From Paractinoplanes ovalisporus (GTDB taxonomy: Bacteria; Actinomycetota; Actinomycetes; Mycobacteriales; Micromonosporaceae), in NCBI RefSeq assembly GCF_016834655.1, contig NZ_JAENHP010000010.1, positions 62,001-126,000 of the forward strand: a stretch of 64,000 bases of DNA, in the 5' to 3' direction. A program made the position numbers and the translations under genes. Every line of letters begins with the position of its first letter. Positions within the stretch are counted from its first letter, which is position 1. The notes beneath the pieces are model-generated. The model did no database searches. It was not told the origin of the DNA and saw only the letters and a list, made by a program, of their open reading frames with translations. This document shows positions 7,977 through 16,712 of this stretch, piece after piece.

Positions 7977-8781
7977 CGGCGCCGGTGAGGCCGCCGACGA
8001 TCCGGCGCTCGAAGAGGCTGAAGAAGACCAGCGCCGGAATCATGGACAGCGAGGTGAAGGCGAGCACCTTGGCCGTGTCGACCGAGTATTGCGAGGCGAA
8101 CGCCTGCACGCCGAGCGGCAGGGTGAAGCTGTCCTGGTCGTTGAGGATGAACAGCGGCAGCAGATAGCTGTTCCAGCTGCCGATGAACGCCAGGATCCCG
8201 GTCGTGATCAGGCCGGGCACCGACAGCGGCAGCACCATGCGCCAGAAGAAGCCGAGCCGGCTGCACCGGTCGATGGCGGCGGCCTCCTCGATCTCCTTGG
8301 GGATGGCCCGCAGGAACGGCACCAGGATGATGATCGTGGTCGGCAGTCCGAAGGCGATCTGCGGCAGGATGACGCCGGGCAGCGTGTTCACCAGGCCCAG
8401 GTTCTTCACCAGCAGGTAGAGCGGCGTGATGGCGACCGTGGCCGGGAACATCAGCCCGGCGGCGAACAGCGCGTACATCGCGCCGCGGCCGCGGAAGCTG
8501 TACCGGGCCAGGACGTAACTGGCCATGACGCCCAGGGTGACCACCGCGACGGTGGTGACCACCGCCGCGATCGTCGAGTTGCCGACCTGGCGCCAGAACG
8601 CGCCGCCGGACAGGATCTCGGTGTAGTTGCCGGCCACCCACGGGTCGGGCAGCCCGGCCGGGGCGACGGTGATCTGCGAGTTGGTGCGGAACCCGCCGAG
8701 GATGATGTAGATGACCGGCCCGAGCATGAGACCGACCAGCATCAGGGCCACGAGGTAGACGATGGGGTTGCGCCGGCTCAT
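7966..8781 (-). CDS. Carbohydrate ABC transporter permease (MalG type)
   Basis: A 271-residue inner-membrane permease with six predicted helices. The cytoplasmic EAA loop EEAAAIDRCSRLGFFWRMVLP contacts the ATPase, and the protein ends RRIVGGLTGAVKG, the standard MalG-like C-terminus. It is the last gene of a three-gene unit (binding protein, MalF-type, MalG-type). Its ATG at 8781 lies 2 nt after the stop of the upstream permease. No ATPase gene is in the unit, as is usual for actinomycete sugar importers that share an MsiK-type ATPase. The neighbouring xylanase genes suggest xylo-oligosaccharides as cargo (inference). Confidence 0.92.
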   Translation of the reverse strand: MSRRNPIVYLVALMLVGLMLGPVIYIILGGFRTNSQITVAPAGLPDPWVAGNYTEILSGGAFWRQVGNSTIAAVVTTVAVVTLGVMASYVLARYSFRGRGAMYALFAAGLMFPATVAITPLYLLVKNLGLVNTLPGVILPQIAFGLPTTIIILVPFLRAIPKEIEEAAAIDRCSRLGFFWRMVLPLSVPGLITTGILAFIGSWNSYLLPLFILNDQDSFTLPLGVQAFASQYSVDTAKVLAFTSLSMIPALVFFSLFERRIVGGLTGAVKG

Positions 8782-8783
8782 GT

Positions 8784-9755
8784 CTACTGTCCTCCGGTGA
8801 GCGCGCCCTCGGTGTCCCGGCGCAGAACGAAACGCTGGTAGATCAGCGCGATGACCATCGAGATGACGAAGAGCACGACCGCCACCGCGTTGCCGTAGCC
8901 GTAGTTGGCCGCGTTCCGGCCCTCCACGACCATGTAGGTGGCCATCGTGGACGTGCCGGCGGTCGAGGCGACGTACTGGCCCCAGATGATGTAGACGAGG
9001 TCGAACAGCTGCAGCGAGCCGATGATCGACAGGAACGCCCAGATCCGGATCGTCGGCCCGAGCAGCGGCAGCGTGATGTGCCGCTGGATCTGCCAGAACG
9101 ACGCGCCGTCGACCGCCGCCGCCTCGGACAGCTCGTCGGGGATGTTCTGCATGCCGGCCAGGAACAGGATCACCGCGAACCCGACGTACTTCCAGGTCAG
9201 GATGATCATCAGCGACCAGATGGCCAGTTCCGGGTCGGCCAGCCAGTCCTCGGCCAGCCCGCCCAGTCCGATCGAGCGCAGCACGTCGTTGATCGCACCG
9301 TTGGTCTGCAGCATCAGGGCCCAGGCCGTGCCGGTGATGACTTCCGAGATCACGTACGGGACGAAGATGAGCACCCGGATCACGGACTGGCCCCGCATCC
9401 GCCGGTTGAGCAGCAGGGCCAGCCCGACCGCGACCGGGCCCTGCAGGACGAGCGAGAGCACGAGGATCTCGGCGTTGTGCCACAGCGCCTCGTGGAACGC
9501 GGTGTCCTGCAGGATCGTGACGTAGTTGTCGAGCCCGACGAAGTTGGTCGGCTTCCCGAAGCCCTTCCACTTGTAGAAGCCGTAGTACGCGGCCATCAGG
9601 ACCGGCAGGATCACGAAGCCGACGAAGACCAGGATCGCCGGGCCGGACAGCGCCACGATCTCGAGTCGCTGGGCCCAGCCGATGCCGCGCCGGCGGGGGC
9701 GCAACGGAGACGGCGCCTGCACGCCGCCTCCGTCCCGTAGGCGGGTGACCGTCAC
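8784..9755 (-). CDS. Carbohydrate ABC transporter permease (MalF type)
   Basis: A 323-residue membrane protein with six helices. The EAA loop reads SEAAAVDGASFWQIQRHITLP. The GTG start at 9755 is placed because it follows the stop of the binding-protein gene by 2 nt and the reading frame before it belongs to no family. An arginine-rich cytoplasmic N-terminus precedes the first helix (LEIVALSGPAILVFVGFVIL). It pairs with the MalG-type permease directly downstream to form the channel of the presumed xylo-oligosaccharide importer. Confidence 0.92.
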   Translation of the reverse strand: MTVTRLRDGGGVQAPSPLRPRRRGIGWAQRLEIVALSGPAILVFVGFVILPVLMAAYYGFYKWKGFGKPTNFVGLDNYVTILQDTAFHEALWHNAEILVLSLVLQGPVAVGLALLLNRRMRGQSVIRVLIFVPYVISEVITGTAWALMLQTNGAINDVLRSIGLGGLAEDWLADPELAIWSLMIILTWKYVGFAVILFLAGMQNIPDELSEAAAVDGASFWQIQRHITLPLLGPTIRIWAFLSIIGSLQLFDLVYIIWGQYVASTAGTSTMATYMVVEGRNAANYGYGNAVAVVLFVISMVIALIYQRFVLRRDTEGALTGGQ

Positions 9756-9757
9756 GC

Positions 9758-11053
9758 TCAGCCCTTCTTGGCCGCGTCGTTGACGGCTTTGATGATCCCG
9801 GCGACGTCGCCCTTGCCGGCCAGCAGGTTGACGACGCCGACGTTCAGGGCGTTGCCGACGTTCTGGCCGTACACCGTGTCGAGCCACTGCGACACGTACG
9901 GCGCCTTGTTGTAGGCCTCGAGCACAGCCTTGAGATAGTCCTCGGTGACCGCCCCCTGGGCCTCCTTGCTGACCGGCAGCGAGTTGAAGGCCTTGTAGTA
10001 CGCCTCCTGCAGCGGCTTGGTGAGGATGTAGTTGAGGAAGACGGCGCATTCCTTGGGCGCCTGCGCCGAGCACGAGAAGCCGTCCGCGCCGCCCATGATC
10101 GCGGCCGGGTCGCCCTGACCGCCGGGCACCGCCGGGAAGGGGAAGAATCCGAGGTCGGGCAGTGGCTTCTTGTCCTTCGTCAGGCCGGCGATCACGCCCG
10201 GGTCCCAGGATCCCATCAGTTCCATGCCCGCCTTGCCGTTGGCGAGCAGCCCGGCCGAGCTGCCGGCGCCCTGCTGGGCCGAGGTGGTCAGGAAGCCGTT
10301 GTTGAAGGGCTGGGTGCCGGCGAACGCCTTGAGGTCCTCGCCCGCCTTGGTCCAGCAGGGGTCGGTGAAGTTCTTCTCCTTGGCCGCGGCGTCGAGCGAG
10401 GCCTGGCTGCACGCGCGCAGGGCGAAGAAGTAGTACCAGTGAGCGGCCGGCCAGGCGTCCTTGGCGCCGAGCGCGATCGGCGTCCCGTTGGCCTTGAGTT
10501 TGCCCGCCACCGTACCCAGCTCGTCCATTGTGGTCGGTGTGGTTGTCACGCCGGCCTTCTGGAAGGTGTTCTTGCTGTACCAGAAACCGCCGGGAAGAAT
10601 CGATACCGGTACGGCGTAGGTCTTGCCGTCGACCTGGCCGGTGCCCAGGGCGGCGTCGCCGATCGCCTGCTTGGTCGCGTCGGTGACGTCGCCGGTGATG
10701 TCCTTGAGCTGACCCGCCTCGACCATCGCGGCCATCTTGCCGCCGCCCCGCTGCAGGAAGATGTCGGGCGCGGATCCGGAGTTCAGCGAGGTCTGCAGTT
10801 TGCCGTCCAGATCCTCGTTCTGGATCGATTGGATCTTGATCTTGACGTTCGGGTTGGCGGTCTGGAAGTCGGCCACCGCTTTTTCCCAGTACGCCTTGCC
10901 GGGGCCGGTCGTGGAGTTGTGCCAGAGCGTCATCGTGACGGCGCCGCCCGAACCGGAGCCGCCGCTGTCGTCGTCACCGCCGCTGCAGGCAGCCAGGGTC
11001 GCCGTGCTCAAAGCCAGAGCGGCCGCGGCAGCAAAAAGTCGTCTAGGCGCCAT
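9758..11053 (-). CDS. Sugar ABC transporter substrate-binding lipoprotein
   Basis: A 431-residue extracytoplasmic lipoprotein. The signal peptide MAPRRLFAAAAALALSTATL ends in the lipobox LAAC, followed by a Gly/Ser/Asp-rich linker. The mature part starts VTMTLWHNSTTGPGKAYWEK, the hallmark of family 1 (MalE/UgpB-like) binding proteins. ATG at 11053 with a GAGAGG ribosome site is preferred over an in-frame start 54 nt upstream, which would delay the signal peptide. It heads the importer operon. The promoter region, shared with the divergent GH10-like gene, has TTCCGGAA and CCGAAA-G-TTTCGG dyads. Placement next to GH10, GH11, GH43 and GH62 genes points to xylobiose or (arabino)xylo-oligosaccharides. 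Confidence 0.92.
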   Translation of the reverse strand: MAPRRLFAAAAALALSTATLAACSGGDDDSGGSGSGGAVTMTLWHNSTTGPGKAYWEKAVADFQTANPNVKIKIQSIQNEDLDGKLQTSLNSGSAPDIFLQRGGGKMAAMVEAGQLKDITGDVTDATKQAIGDAALGTGQVDGKTYAVPVSILPGGFWYSKNTFQKAGVTTTPTTMDELGTVAGKLKANGTPIALGAKDAWPAAHWYYFFALRACSQASLDAAAKEKNFTDPCWTKAGEDLKAFAGTQPFNNGFLTTSAQQGAGSSAGLLANGKAGMELMGSWDPGVIAGLTKDKKPLPDLGFFPFPAVPGGQGDPAAIMGGADGFSCSAQAPKECAVFLNYILTKPLQEAYYKAFNSLPVSKEAQGAVTEDYLKAVLEAYNKAPYVSQWLDTVYGQNVGNALNVGVVNLLAGKGDVAGIIKAVNDAAKKG

Positions 11054-11070
11054 GAAGTCACCTCTCGGAA

Positions 11071-11083
11071 CCGAAAGTTTCGG
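11071..11083. promoter_or_regulatory. Inverted repeat CCGAAA-G-TTTCGG, putative operator
   Basis: A perfect 6+1+6 inverted repeat 18 nt upstream of the binding-protein ATG, on the edge of its ribosome site. It resembles the CGAAA-n-TTTCG repeats known upstream of Streptomyces xylanase genes, bound by LacI-type repressors (recalled from the literature, not checked). TTCCGGAA at 11089-11096 lies just beyond it. Confidence 0.5.
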
Positions 11084-11205
11084 AGTGTTTCCGGAATGTG
11101 AAGCCAAGCTATGAAGTGACCAATGTGCATGTCAAGATGTACAACACCATGAGATGGAAGTGTTGTTAACGTGCACTTCCCGAATTGGCGCTCGCTCATG
11201 GAACT

Positions 11206-11215
11206 GAAACGTTTC
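11206..11215. promoter_or_regulatory. Palindrome GAAACGTTTC, LacI-type operator candidate
   Basis: A perfect 10-bp palindrome with the central CG step typical of LacI/GalR-family operators. It lies 49 nt upstream of the GTG start (11264) of the GH10-like gene and about 150 nt from the importer start on the other strand, so one site could serve both divergent units. A weaker stem GCAACT/AGTTGC follows at 11216-11234. No LacI gene is present in the window. Confidence 0.5.
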
Positions 11216-11263
11216 GCAACTCCTCGGAAGTTGCAAAAGCCCAGTCCACGCAGGGGGTCCGCA

Positions 11264-12301
11264 GTGTCGGCAACGCAGATCGGGCATCGGATCCGTACGG
11301 CCGGAGTCACGGTTCTCGACCCCCACGGACACCCGCTGAGCCGGCACGACGTCGTCGTCGAGCAGCGCGCCCACGCCTTCGCGTTCGGCAACTCCGGCTT
11401 CGAGCTCGTCCCGATGACGGACGAGGAGACCGGCCCGGATCCCGCGATGGCCGCCCTGTGGCTCGACATCTTCAACACCGCCACCTTGCCCTTCTACCGA
11501 GAGACGTCCGAGCCCGGACGCGGGCGGCCCGGCTCGAACCGGCTGCGCCGGGCCGCGGAGTGGTTCGCCGCCCACGGCTGCCGCGTCCGGGGGCACCCGC
11601 TGGTCTGGCGCACGCTGACCGCCGGCGAGCGTGGCCGCCCCGCGTCGGCTCGCCTGGCGGTCACCGCGGCCGGGCCGGAGGTGACGTTGCTGCTCAACGA
11701 CTTCGACGTGACACCGGCGCAGGAATCTCTGATCGAGAGCGTCCTCGAGGCGGAGGTCCCGGTCGACGCGCTCGGCCTGCAGTGCCACATGCACCGGGGT
11801 TACTGCGGTGAGGAGAGGACGCTCGCGATCCTCGGACGGTTCGCGCGGTTCGGCCTGCCGATCCACATCACCGAGACCACGCTGCTGTCCGGCGACCCGG
11901 CGCCGCCCCGCAACTACCGGCCCCCGTGGTGGCCCTCCACGCCGGAAGGCGAGCAGCGGCAGGCCGACGAGATCGTGCGGCACTACCGCACACTGCTCTC
12001 GCACCCCTCGGTCCAGGCGATCACCTATTGGGGGCTGTCGGACAACGACAGCCGGCTCGGCGCCCCCTGTGGACTGATCCGCGCCGACGGCACCCCCAAA
12101 CCCGCCTACGCGGCGTTGCGGGGCCTGGTGAAAGGGGAGTGGTGGCTGCCTCCGACGACCGTACGGACGGATGCCGCCGGGCACATCGAGGTGCGCGGCT
12201 TCCCCGGCGACTACCGGCTCAGCGACGGCGCCCGTACGGCGTCCGTGACCGTCACCGACACCCGGTCCGAAGCAACCCTGCGACTGAACGACACGGCATG
12301 A
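11264..12301 (+). CDS. GH10-like protein lacking the acid/base segment (probable inactive or altered endo-xylanase)
   Basis: A 345-residue protein without a signal peptide, related to the GH10 group that carries an N-terminal beta domain (VTVLDPHGHPL) before FAFGNSGF. GH10 blocks seen: FNTATLPFYRETSEPGRG, GHPLVW, LLLNDFDV, LGLQCHMHRGY and the nucleophile block PIHITETTLL. Between GHPLVW and LLLNDFD there are only about 26 residues, where intact relatives have roughly 80-90, including the WDVxNE strand with the catalytic acid/base Glu. That block is absent and the frame is preserved. GTG at 11264 is used because AGGGGG lies 8 nt before it and the operator palindrome lies upstream. It converges on the GH43 gene with a 16-nt gap. 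Confidence 0.8.
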   Translation: MSATQIGHRIRTAGVTVLDPHGHPLSRHDVVVEQRAHAFAFGNSGFELVPMTDEETGPDPAMAALWLDIFNTATLPFYRETSEPGRGRPGSNRLRRAAEWFAAHGCRVRGHPLVWRTLTAGERGRPASARLAVTAAGPEVTLLLNDFDVTPAQESLIESVLEAEVPVDALGLQCHMHRGYCGEERTLAILGRFARFGLPIHITETTLLSGDPAPPRNYRPPWWPSTPEGEQRQADEIVRHYRTLLSHPSVQAITYWGLSDNDSRLGAPCGLIRADGTPKPAYAALRGLVKGEWWLPPTTVRTDAAGHIEVRGFPGDYRLSDGARTASVTVTDTRSEATLRLNDTA

Positions 12302-12317
12302 CCATCGGAGCTGTGAG

Positions 12318-13985
12318 TCAGGTCGCGCGATAGGCGGCCCGGTCGAAGTCGGCGTAGCCGCCCTCGGCGCCCAGATCCTGCACCCAGAGCCCGACGAAGG
12401 CCCCGGTGAAGCCCCACGCCTCGGGTTCGCCGGGGACGATCGTCGCGGCGTACTCGTCGGACAGGGTGGTGGCGTCGAAGGCGCGCCCGAGGTCGTACCA
12501 GACCGGTGCCGCGCCCGGATTCGTGGTGTAGGCGAAGGTCAGGAGCGGGCCGTCGAAGCGGATCCGCAGCCCGAGGCGGGGTATGCCGTCGACGACGGTC
12601 TGCACGCCCGGCACCGTGGTGACGTGCCCGCTGTCGCAGACGAGCAGATCGAGGACCGGTGTGCCGTCGTCGTCGGCCGTCAGATGCAGGTAGTACCAGT
12701 TGCGCGAGTTGTAGTAGGCCGTGATCCCGGCCAGCTGCCGCGGGTTGCGGGGCTCGAACTCGCACGTCGCCTCGAACGTGCACCGCCGCGCCGTCACCCG
12801 GCGGGCCACCAGGCTCGGCCGGTGCCGTGCCATCGGCGACTGGCCACCGTGGATCCTCAGGTTGGAGGGCCGGGCGGACAGGTCGATCCAGTCCGGTGCG
12901 GCCGGGCGGCGCAGCGTCGACCAGTTGGGGCCGAGCGCGGGCGCGTCGAAGTGGTCGTCCTCGAACAGCTCGGAGGACGGCGGCCGCGTGATGACCGTGG
13001 CGCCGGCCGGGGCCGGGACGTGGTCAGCCGGCACGCCGTCGCGGATCCGGGGCCAGGCGCCGGCCTCCCACTCCACCTTCTGCAGCGCGGCCTCACGTCC
13101 GAGAACACAGCGTCCGTACGGGGTGTAGGGCCGTGCCGCCAGATGGGCCAGGTACCACTCGCCGTCGGCCGTCTGCACCAGGCTGCCGTGACCGGCCTTC
13201 TGCAACGTCAGCTCCGGGCGGCCGGCCGAGGTCAGCAGCGGCCCGCCCGGGTCCACCTCGTACGGGCCGAGAAGGTGCCGGGACCGGGCGACGGTGACCT
13301 GGTGGGCCCAGCTGGTGCCGCCCTCGGCAGTGATCAGGTAGTACCAGCCGTCCTGGCGGTAGACGTTGGGCGCCTCGGTCAGACCGGCGCCGGTGCCCTC
13401 GAAGATGAGGTGGGCCGGGCCGGTCAGGCGGCGCTCGTCCCGGTCGTAGCGCTGGATCTCGATGCCGGCGAAGCGGTTGCGGCCGGGACGCCAGTCCGCG
13501 CGCATCGACAGCATCCAGGTGGCGCCGTCTGCGTCGTGGAACAGCGACGAGTCGAATCCGCGGCCGTGCAGCACCACCGGGTCCGACCACGGACCGGTGA
13601 TGGCGGGCGCGGTGACCAGATAGTTCTGCGGGTCCCAATAGCCGCCCGCGAACGTGCCCACGTCGGTGTAGAGCAGGTGGAACAACCCGTGGGCGTACGT
13701 GAGATTGGGCGCCCAGATGCCGCAGGAGTCGGCCGCCCCGGTGAGGTCGAGCAGTCTGTTCTCGGTCAGCACACCGCCGAGCGGCTGCCAGTGCACGAGG
13801 TCGGTCGAGTGGTGCACCCGTACGCCCGGGAACCACTCGAACGTCGACGTGGCGATGTAGTAGTCGGCGCCCACCCGCAGGATCGACGGGTCGGGGTGGA
13901 AGCCGGGCAGCACCGGATTGCGGATCATCCAGTCGCCGGGCCCGCCGTCACCGACGGGGGAGACAGTGGGGTTGGCAATCGTCAT
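12318..13985 (-). CDS. GH43 beta-xylosidase (two-domain, intracellular type)
   Basis: A 555-residue enzyme without a signal peptide. The five-bladed propeller begins NPVLPGFHPDPSILRVG, with the catalytic base Asp in FHPDPS, a supporting Asp in GRGFDSSLFHD and the general acid Glu in TEAPNVYRQDGWYYLITAEG. Residues from about 330 on form the C-terminal beta-sandwich domain (FDAPALGPNWSTLRR to YADFDRAAY) usual in XynB-like beta-xylosidases/arabinofuranosidases. ATG at 13985 has a GGAAGG ribosome site. It is downstream of the GH11 gene on the same strand, with a 25-bp triple repeat in the gap. It would split imported xylo-oligosaccharides to xylose. Confidence 0.92.
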   Translation of the reverse strand: MTIANPTVSPVGDGGPGDWMIRNPVLPGFHPDPSILRVGADYYIATSTFEWFPGVRVHHSTDLVHWQPLGGVLTENRLLDLTGAADSCGIWAPNLTYAHGLFHLLYTDVGTFAGGYWDPQNYLVTAPAITGPWSDPVVLHGRGFDSSLFHDADGATWMLSMRADWRPGRNRFAGIEIQRYDRDERRLTGPAHLIFEGTGAGLTEAPNVYRQDGWYYLITAEGGTSWAHQVTVARSRHLLGPYEVDPGGPLLTSAGRPELTLQKAGHGSLVQTADGEWYLAHLAARPYTPYGRCVLGREAALQKVEWEAGAWPRIRDGVPADHVPAPAGATVITRPPSSELFEDDHFDAPALGPNWSTLRRPAAPDWIDLSARPSNLRIHGGQSPMARHRPSLVARRVTARRCTFEATCEFEPRNPRQLAGITAYYNSRNWYYLHLTADDDGTPVLDLLVCDSGHVTTVPGVQTVVDGIPRLGLRIRFDGPLLTFAYTTNPGAAPVWYDLGRAFDATTLSDEYAATIVPGEPEAWGFTGAFVGLWVQDLGAEGGYADFDRAAYRAT

Positions 13986-14004
13986 GAAGAACCTTCCACT
14001 GGTG

Positions 14005-14079
14005 GGAGCGTGGTGGGAGCACGCCGTCCGGAGCGTGGTGGGGGCGCGCCGTCCGGAGCGTGGTGGGGGCGCGGCGGCC
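14005..14079. repeat. Three tandem copies of a 25-bp repeat between GH11 and GH43 genes
   Basis: Units at 14005-14029, 14030-14054 and 14055-14079 each begin GGAGCGTGGTGGG on the plus strand and end GCCGTCC or GCGGCC. Units 1 and 2 differ at two positions. Each unit can form a short GCGTG/CACGC stem. On the transcribed (minus) strand the array lies about 20-95 nt before the GH43 start, inside the probable GH10-GH11-GH43 transcript. It could act as an attenuator, an RNA-processing site or simply be slipped DNA. Confidence 0.85.
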
Positions 14080-14108
14080 GGGGCCACCGCGCCACCCGTT
14101 GTCGAGCG

Positions 14109-15101
14109 TCAGCTGGTCTGGCAGGTGACGGTGGGCCAGGTCCAGTTGCCGTTGGCCATGATGGTCACGCCGAAGTTGTTGCCGTTGCCGTTCGGCCGGG
14201 CCGTGACGGTCCCGGTGGTTCCGCTGACCGAGGCGTTCCAGCTGTTCTGGATGCTCTGGCCGCCGTTGAGCGTGAGCCCGACGGTCCAGCTGCTGGTGTT
14301 CTGGACCGCGACGTTGAGGTTGAAGCGGTCACCGAACTGCTCGCCCGCCGAGAGCACGGCGGTGCAGTTGCTGGTGCCGCCGCCGCCGTTGCCGCCGCCG
14401 CTCCCGCTCCCGCTGCCCTCGCGGACGGTGATGTCGGAGCTGCCCTGGCTCTGGTAGCCCTCGGTCGCCATGATCTGGTAGCTGTGGCTGCCCAGGTTCA
14501 GGCCGGCGCGGGCCCAGGCGTCGAAGTGGTTGGCGACCGTGATGGTGCCGCTGCTGCGCTTCGACTGCCGGACGCTCCAGTACTGGTAGAAGGTCCGGGT
14601 GCCGTCGATCGAGGGCGCGTTGACCCGCTGGCTGCGGAGGATGTCGTACGTGCCGCCGTCGGTGGTGACCGAGCCGAGGCGCTGCGCACCGCTGCTCGGG
14701 TTGTAGCTGCCGAAGTTCTCGACGATGTAGTACTCGATGAGCGGGTTGCGCGTCCAGCCGTACAGGGCGAGATAGCTGTTGTTGTTCCCGGGGTTGTAGC
14801 TGCCCGAGTAGGTCACCGTGCGGCGGGTGCCGGTGGCCCAGCCCTTGCCGCCGACCCAGTTGTTGGTGCTGCGGTCCCAGCTGCTGGTGTACCGGCCGTC
14901 GGCGCGCAGCGTCATGCTGGCGTTGCCGCTGTCCTTCCAGAACGAGAAGTAGTAGCCGTTGTGCGTGCCGGTGGTGCTCGAGCTGACGGTCCGATCGGAC
15001 TCGGCGTGCGCGGTGCCGGCCGTGAGCACACCGGTGACCGTCAGGGCCACGGCGCAGACGGCGCCGACGAGGATTCTTCGGCGGGAACGAACTGCGGTCA
15101 T
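14109..15101 (-). CDS. Secreted GH11 endo-1,4-beta-xylanase with C-terminal CBM2
   Basis: A 330-residue enzyme. The signal peptide covers residues 1-33 (RSRRR, hydrophobic core, AHA end). The GH11 jelly roll runs to about residue 225, from HNGYYFSFWKDSGNASMTL; the two catalytic Glu are in IEYYIVENFG (nucleophile) and MATEGYQSQGS (acid/base). A Ser/Gly-rich linker (GSGSGSGGGNGGGG) leads to a CBM2 module bounded by Cys residues (NCTAVLSAGEQFG to PTVTCQTS), with exposed Trp in SWTVGL and WNAS for polysaccharide binding. It lies 45 nt downstream of the GH10 gene, so the two are probably cotranscribed. It attacks the xylan backbone outside the cell. Confidence 0.96.
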   Translation of the reverse strand: MTAVRSRRRILVGAVCAVALTVTGVLTAGTAHAESDRTVSSSTTGTHNGYYFSFWKDSGNASMTLRADGRYTSSWDRSTNNWVGGKGWATGTRRTVTYSGSYNPGNNNSYLALYGWTRNPLIEYYIVENFGSYNPSSGAQRLGSVTTDGGTYDILRSQRVNAPSIDGTRTFYQYWSVRQSKRSSGTITVANHFDAWARAGLNLGSHSYQIMATEGYQSQGSSDITVREGSGSGSGGGNGGGGTSNCTAVLSAGEQFGDRFNLNVAVQNTSSWTVGLTLNGGQSIQNSWNASVSGTTGTVTARPNGNGNNFGVTIMANGNWTWPTVTCQTS

Positions 15102-15146
15102 GAGAGTGCGTCCTTCTGGTGAGGGGATGGGGGATGGGGACGGGTG

Positions 15147-16568
15147 TCAGCCGAGGCTGAACCGCTGGTTGGCCTGGCCGTTGCAGTCGTAGAGCTGCAC
15201 CTGCTGGCCGTTACCGGTGCCCCACACGTCCAGGCAGCGTCCGGACTGGACACCGGTGATGGTGCCGTTGCTGTTGACGTTCCACTGCTGGTTGGTCTGG
15301 CCGTTGCAGCTGTAGATCTGCACCGCCGAGCCGTTGCCGGAACCGGCCGCGTCCAGGCACCTCGAGCCGTACACGGTCAGCTGCTTGCTCGAAGTGAGCG
15401 TCCACTGCTGGTTGCTCTGGCCGTTGCAGTCGTAGAGCTGCACCCGCGTGCCGTTGTTCTGCGAGGAGCCGGGCACGTCGACGCAGCGGCCGGACTGGGC
15501 GCCGAGGATCCGTGTTCCGTTCCCCGACGGCGGGGGAGTGGTGGGGTTGGTCGGCCCGGTCGAGTTGAGGACGTTGAGCACCGAGCTGTACGCCGCCTTC
15601 TTGTTGCCGTTGCCGTCGAACAGCAGCGGGCTCTCGCTGGAGCGCCACGAGTCGCTGTCCCGTACGCCCCACACCGTGATGCCGATGCAGCGGGGCACGT
15701 TGAGGCAGGCCTGGGTCAGCCCGGCGTACTGGGACGTCGACGCGTTGGTGACGTCGACCTCGGTCAGCGCCACGTCCACGCCGAGCGCGGCGAAGCTGGA
15801 CAGCGTGGACTGGAAGTTGCCCGGCAGTGAGCTGCCGCCGGTGAAGTGGGTCTGCAGGCCCACGCAGTCGATCGGCACGCCGCGGGACTTGAAGTCCCGG
15901 ATCATGTTGTAGACGCCCTGCGTCTTGCCGTACGACCAGTTCTCGATGTTGTAGTCGTTGTAGCAGAGCTTGACCGACGGGTCGGCGTTGCGCGCGGTGC
16001 GGAACGCCACCTCGATCCAGTCGTTGCCGGTGCCCTGCAGGTTGGACGAGCGCCGGCTGCCGTCCTCGTTGAACGCCTCGTTCACCACGTCCCAGGCCGC
16101 GAGCTTGCCCTTGTAGTGGGCCATCACGCCGTTGATGTGATCGATCATGGCCTGCCGCAGGCTGCTGCCGCTGAGGCTCTGCATCCAGCCCGGTTGCTGG
16201 GCGTGCCAGGCGAGCGTGTGGCCACGGACCTTGAGGCCGCGCTGGGTGGCCCAGTTGTAGATCTGGTCGCCCGAGCTGAAATTGAACTGGCCCCGGTTGG
16301 GCTGGGTGGCGTCCGGCTTCATCTCGTTCTCGGCCGTGATCATGTTGAACTCACGGGCGGCGATGGTGGTGTAGGCCGAGTTGCCGAGCCGGCTCGCGGC
16401 GATGGCCGTGCCGAAGTACCGGCCCGACTGCGCGGCTGCGGCGCCCAGCGTGCTTTCGGCGGCGCTCGCATTCGGCATCACCGCGATCACGCCGGCCGCC
16501 GTGAGGGCGGCGACGGCACCGCTGAGGAGCAGCCGGAGTCGCGGCGAGCGAGGGGATGGGGCTGCCAC
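15147..16568 (-). CDS. Secreted GH10 endo-1,4-beta-xylanase with C-terminal CBM13 (ricin-type)
   Basis: A 473-residue enzyme closely resembling Streptomyces XlnA-type xylanases. The signal peptide ends NASA before AESTLGAAAAQSGRYFG. GH10 blocks are complete: ENEMKPDATQP, GHTLAWHAQQPGWM, acid/base Glu in WDVVNEAFNEDG and nucleophile Glu in DVALTEVDVTNA. After a Pro/Thr linker comes a CBM13 beta-trefoil with three QxW-like repeats (NQQWTL, NQQWNV, NQRFSL; the last has Phe for Trp). The GTG at 16568, preceded by AAGGGAG, is preferred; the longer upstream frame is Pro/Arg-rich and has no family support. It is first in the GH10-GH11-GH43 run; the promoter region of about 410 nt upstream has several dyads. 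Confidence 0.95.
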   Translation of the reverse strand: MAAPSPRSPRLRLLLSGAVAALTAAGVIAVMPNASAAESTLGAAAAQSGRYFGTAIAASRLGNSAYTTIAAREFNMITAENEMKPDATQPNRGQFNFSSGDQIYNWATQRGLKVRGHTLAWHAQQPGWMQSLSGSSLRQAMIDHINGVMAHYKGKLAAWDVVNEAFNEDGSRRSSNLQGTGNDWIEVAFRTARNADPSVKLCYNDYNIENWSYGKTQGVYNMIRDFKSRGVPIDCVGLQTHFTGGSSLPGNFQSTLSSFAALGVDVALTEVDVTNASTSQYAGLTQACLNVPRCIGITVWGVRDSDSWRSSESPLLFDGNGNKKAAYSSVLNVLNSTGPTNPTTPPPSGNGTRILGAQSGRCVDVPGSSQNNGTRVQLYDCNGQSNQQWTLTSSKQLTVYGSRCLDAAGSGNGSAVQIYSCNGQTNQQWNVNSNGTITGVQSGRCLDVWGTGNGQQVQLYDCNGQANQRFSLG

Positions 16569-16712
16569 GGGGGTCTCCCTTCTCGGTTCCGCGTTCCGGG
16601 CAGGCGGCAGCACGGGCGACGCGGCCCGATCTGGCGGTGGTGGGGATCTGTGCGGCCCGGAGCGAAGAACGACAGGCTTCGATTTCCGGTCATGGTGGCA
16701 CGGGTAATACCG

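Noticed and set aside
12624..15122. Very long plus-strand open frame (832 codons) across the GH43 and GH11 genes
   Set aside because: It is antisense to well-supported glycoside hydrolase genes and its translation is low-complexity Val/Gly/Arg-rich, a usual by-product of high-GC codon use.
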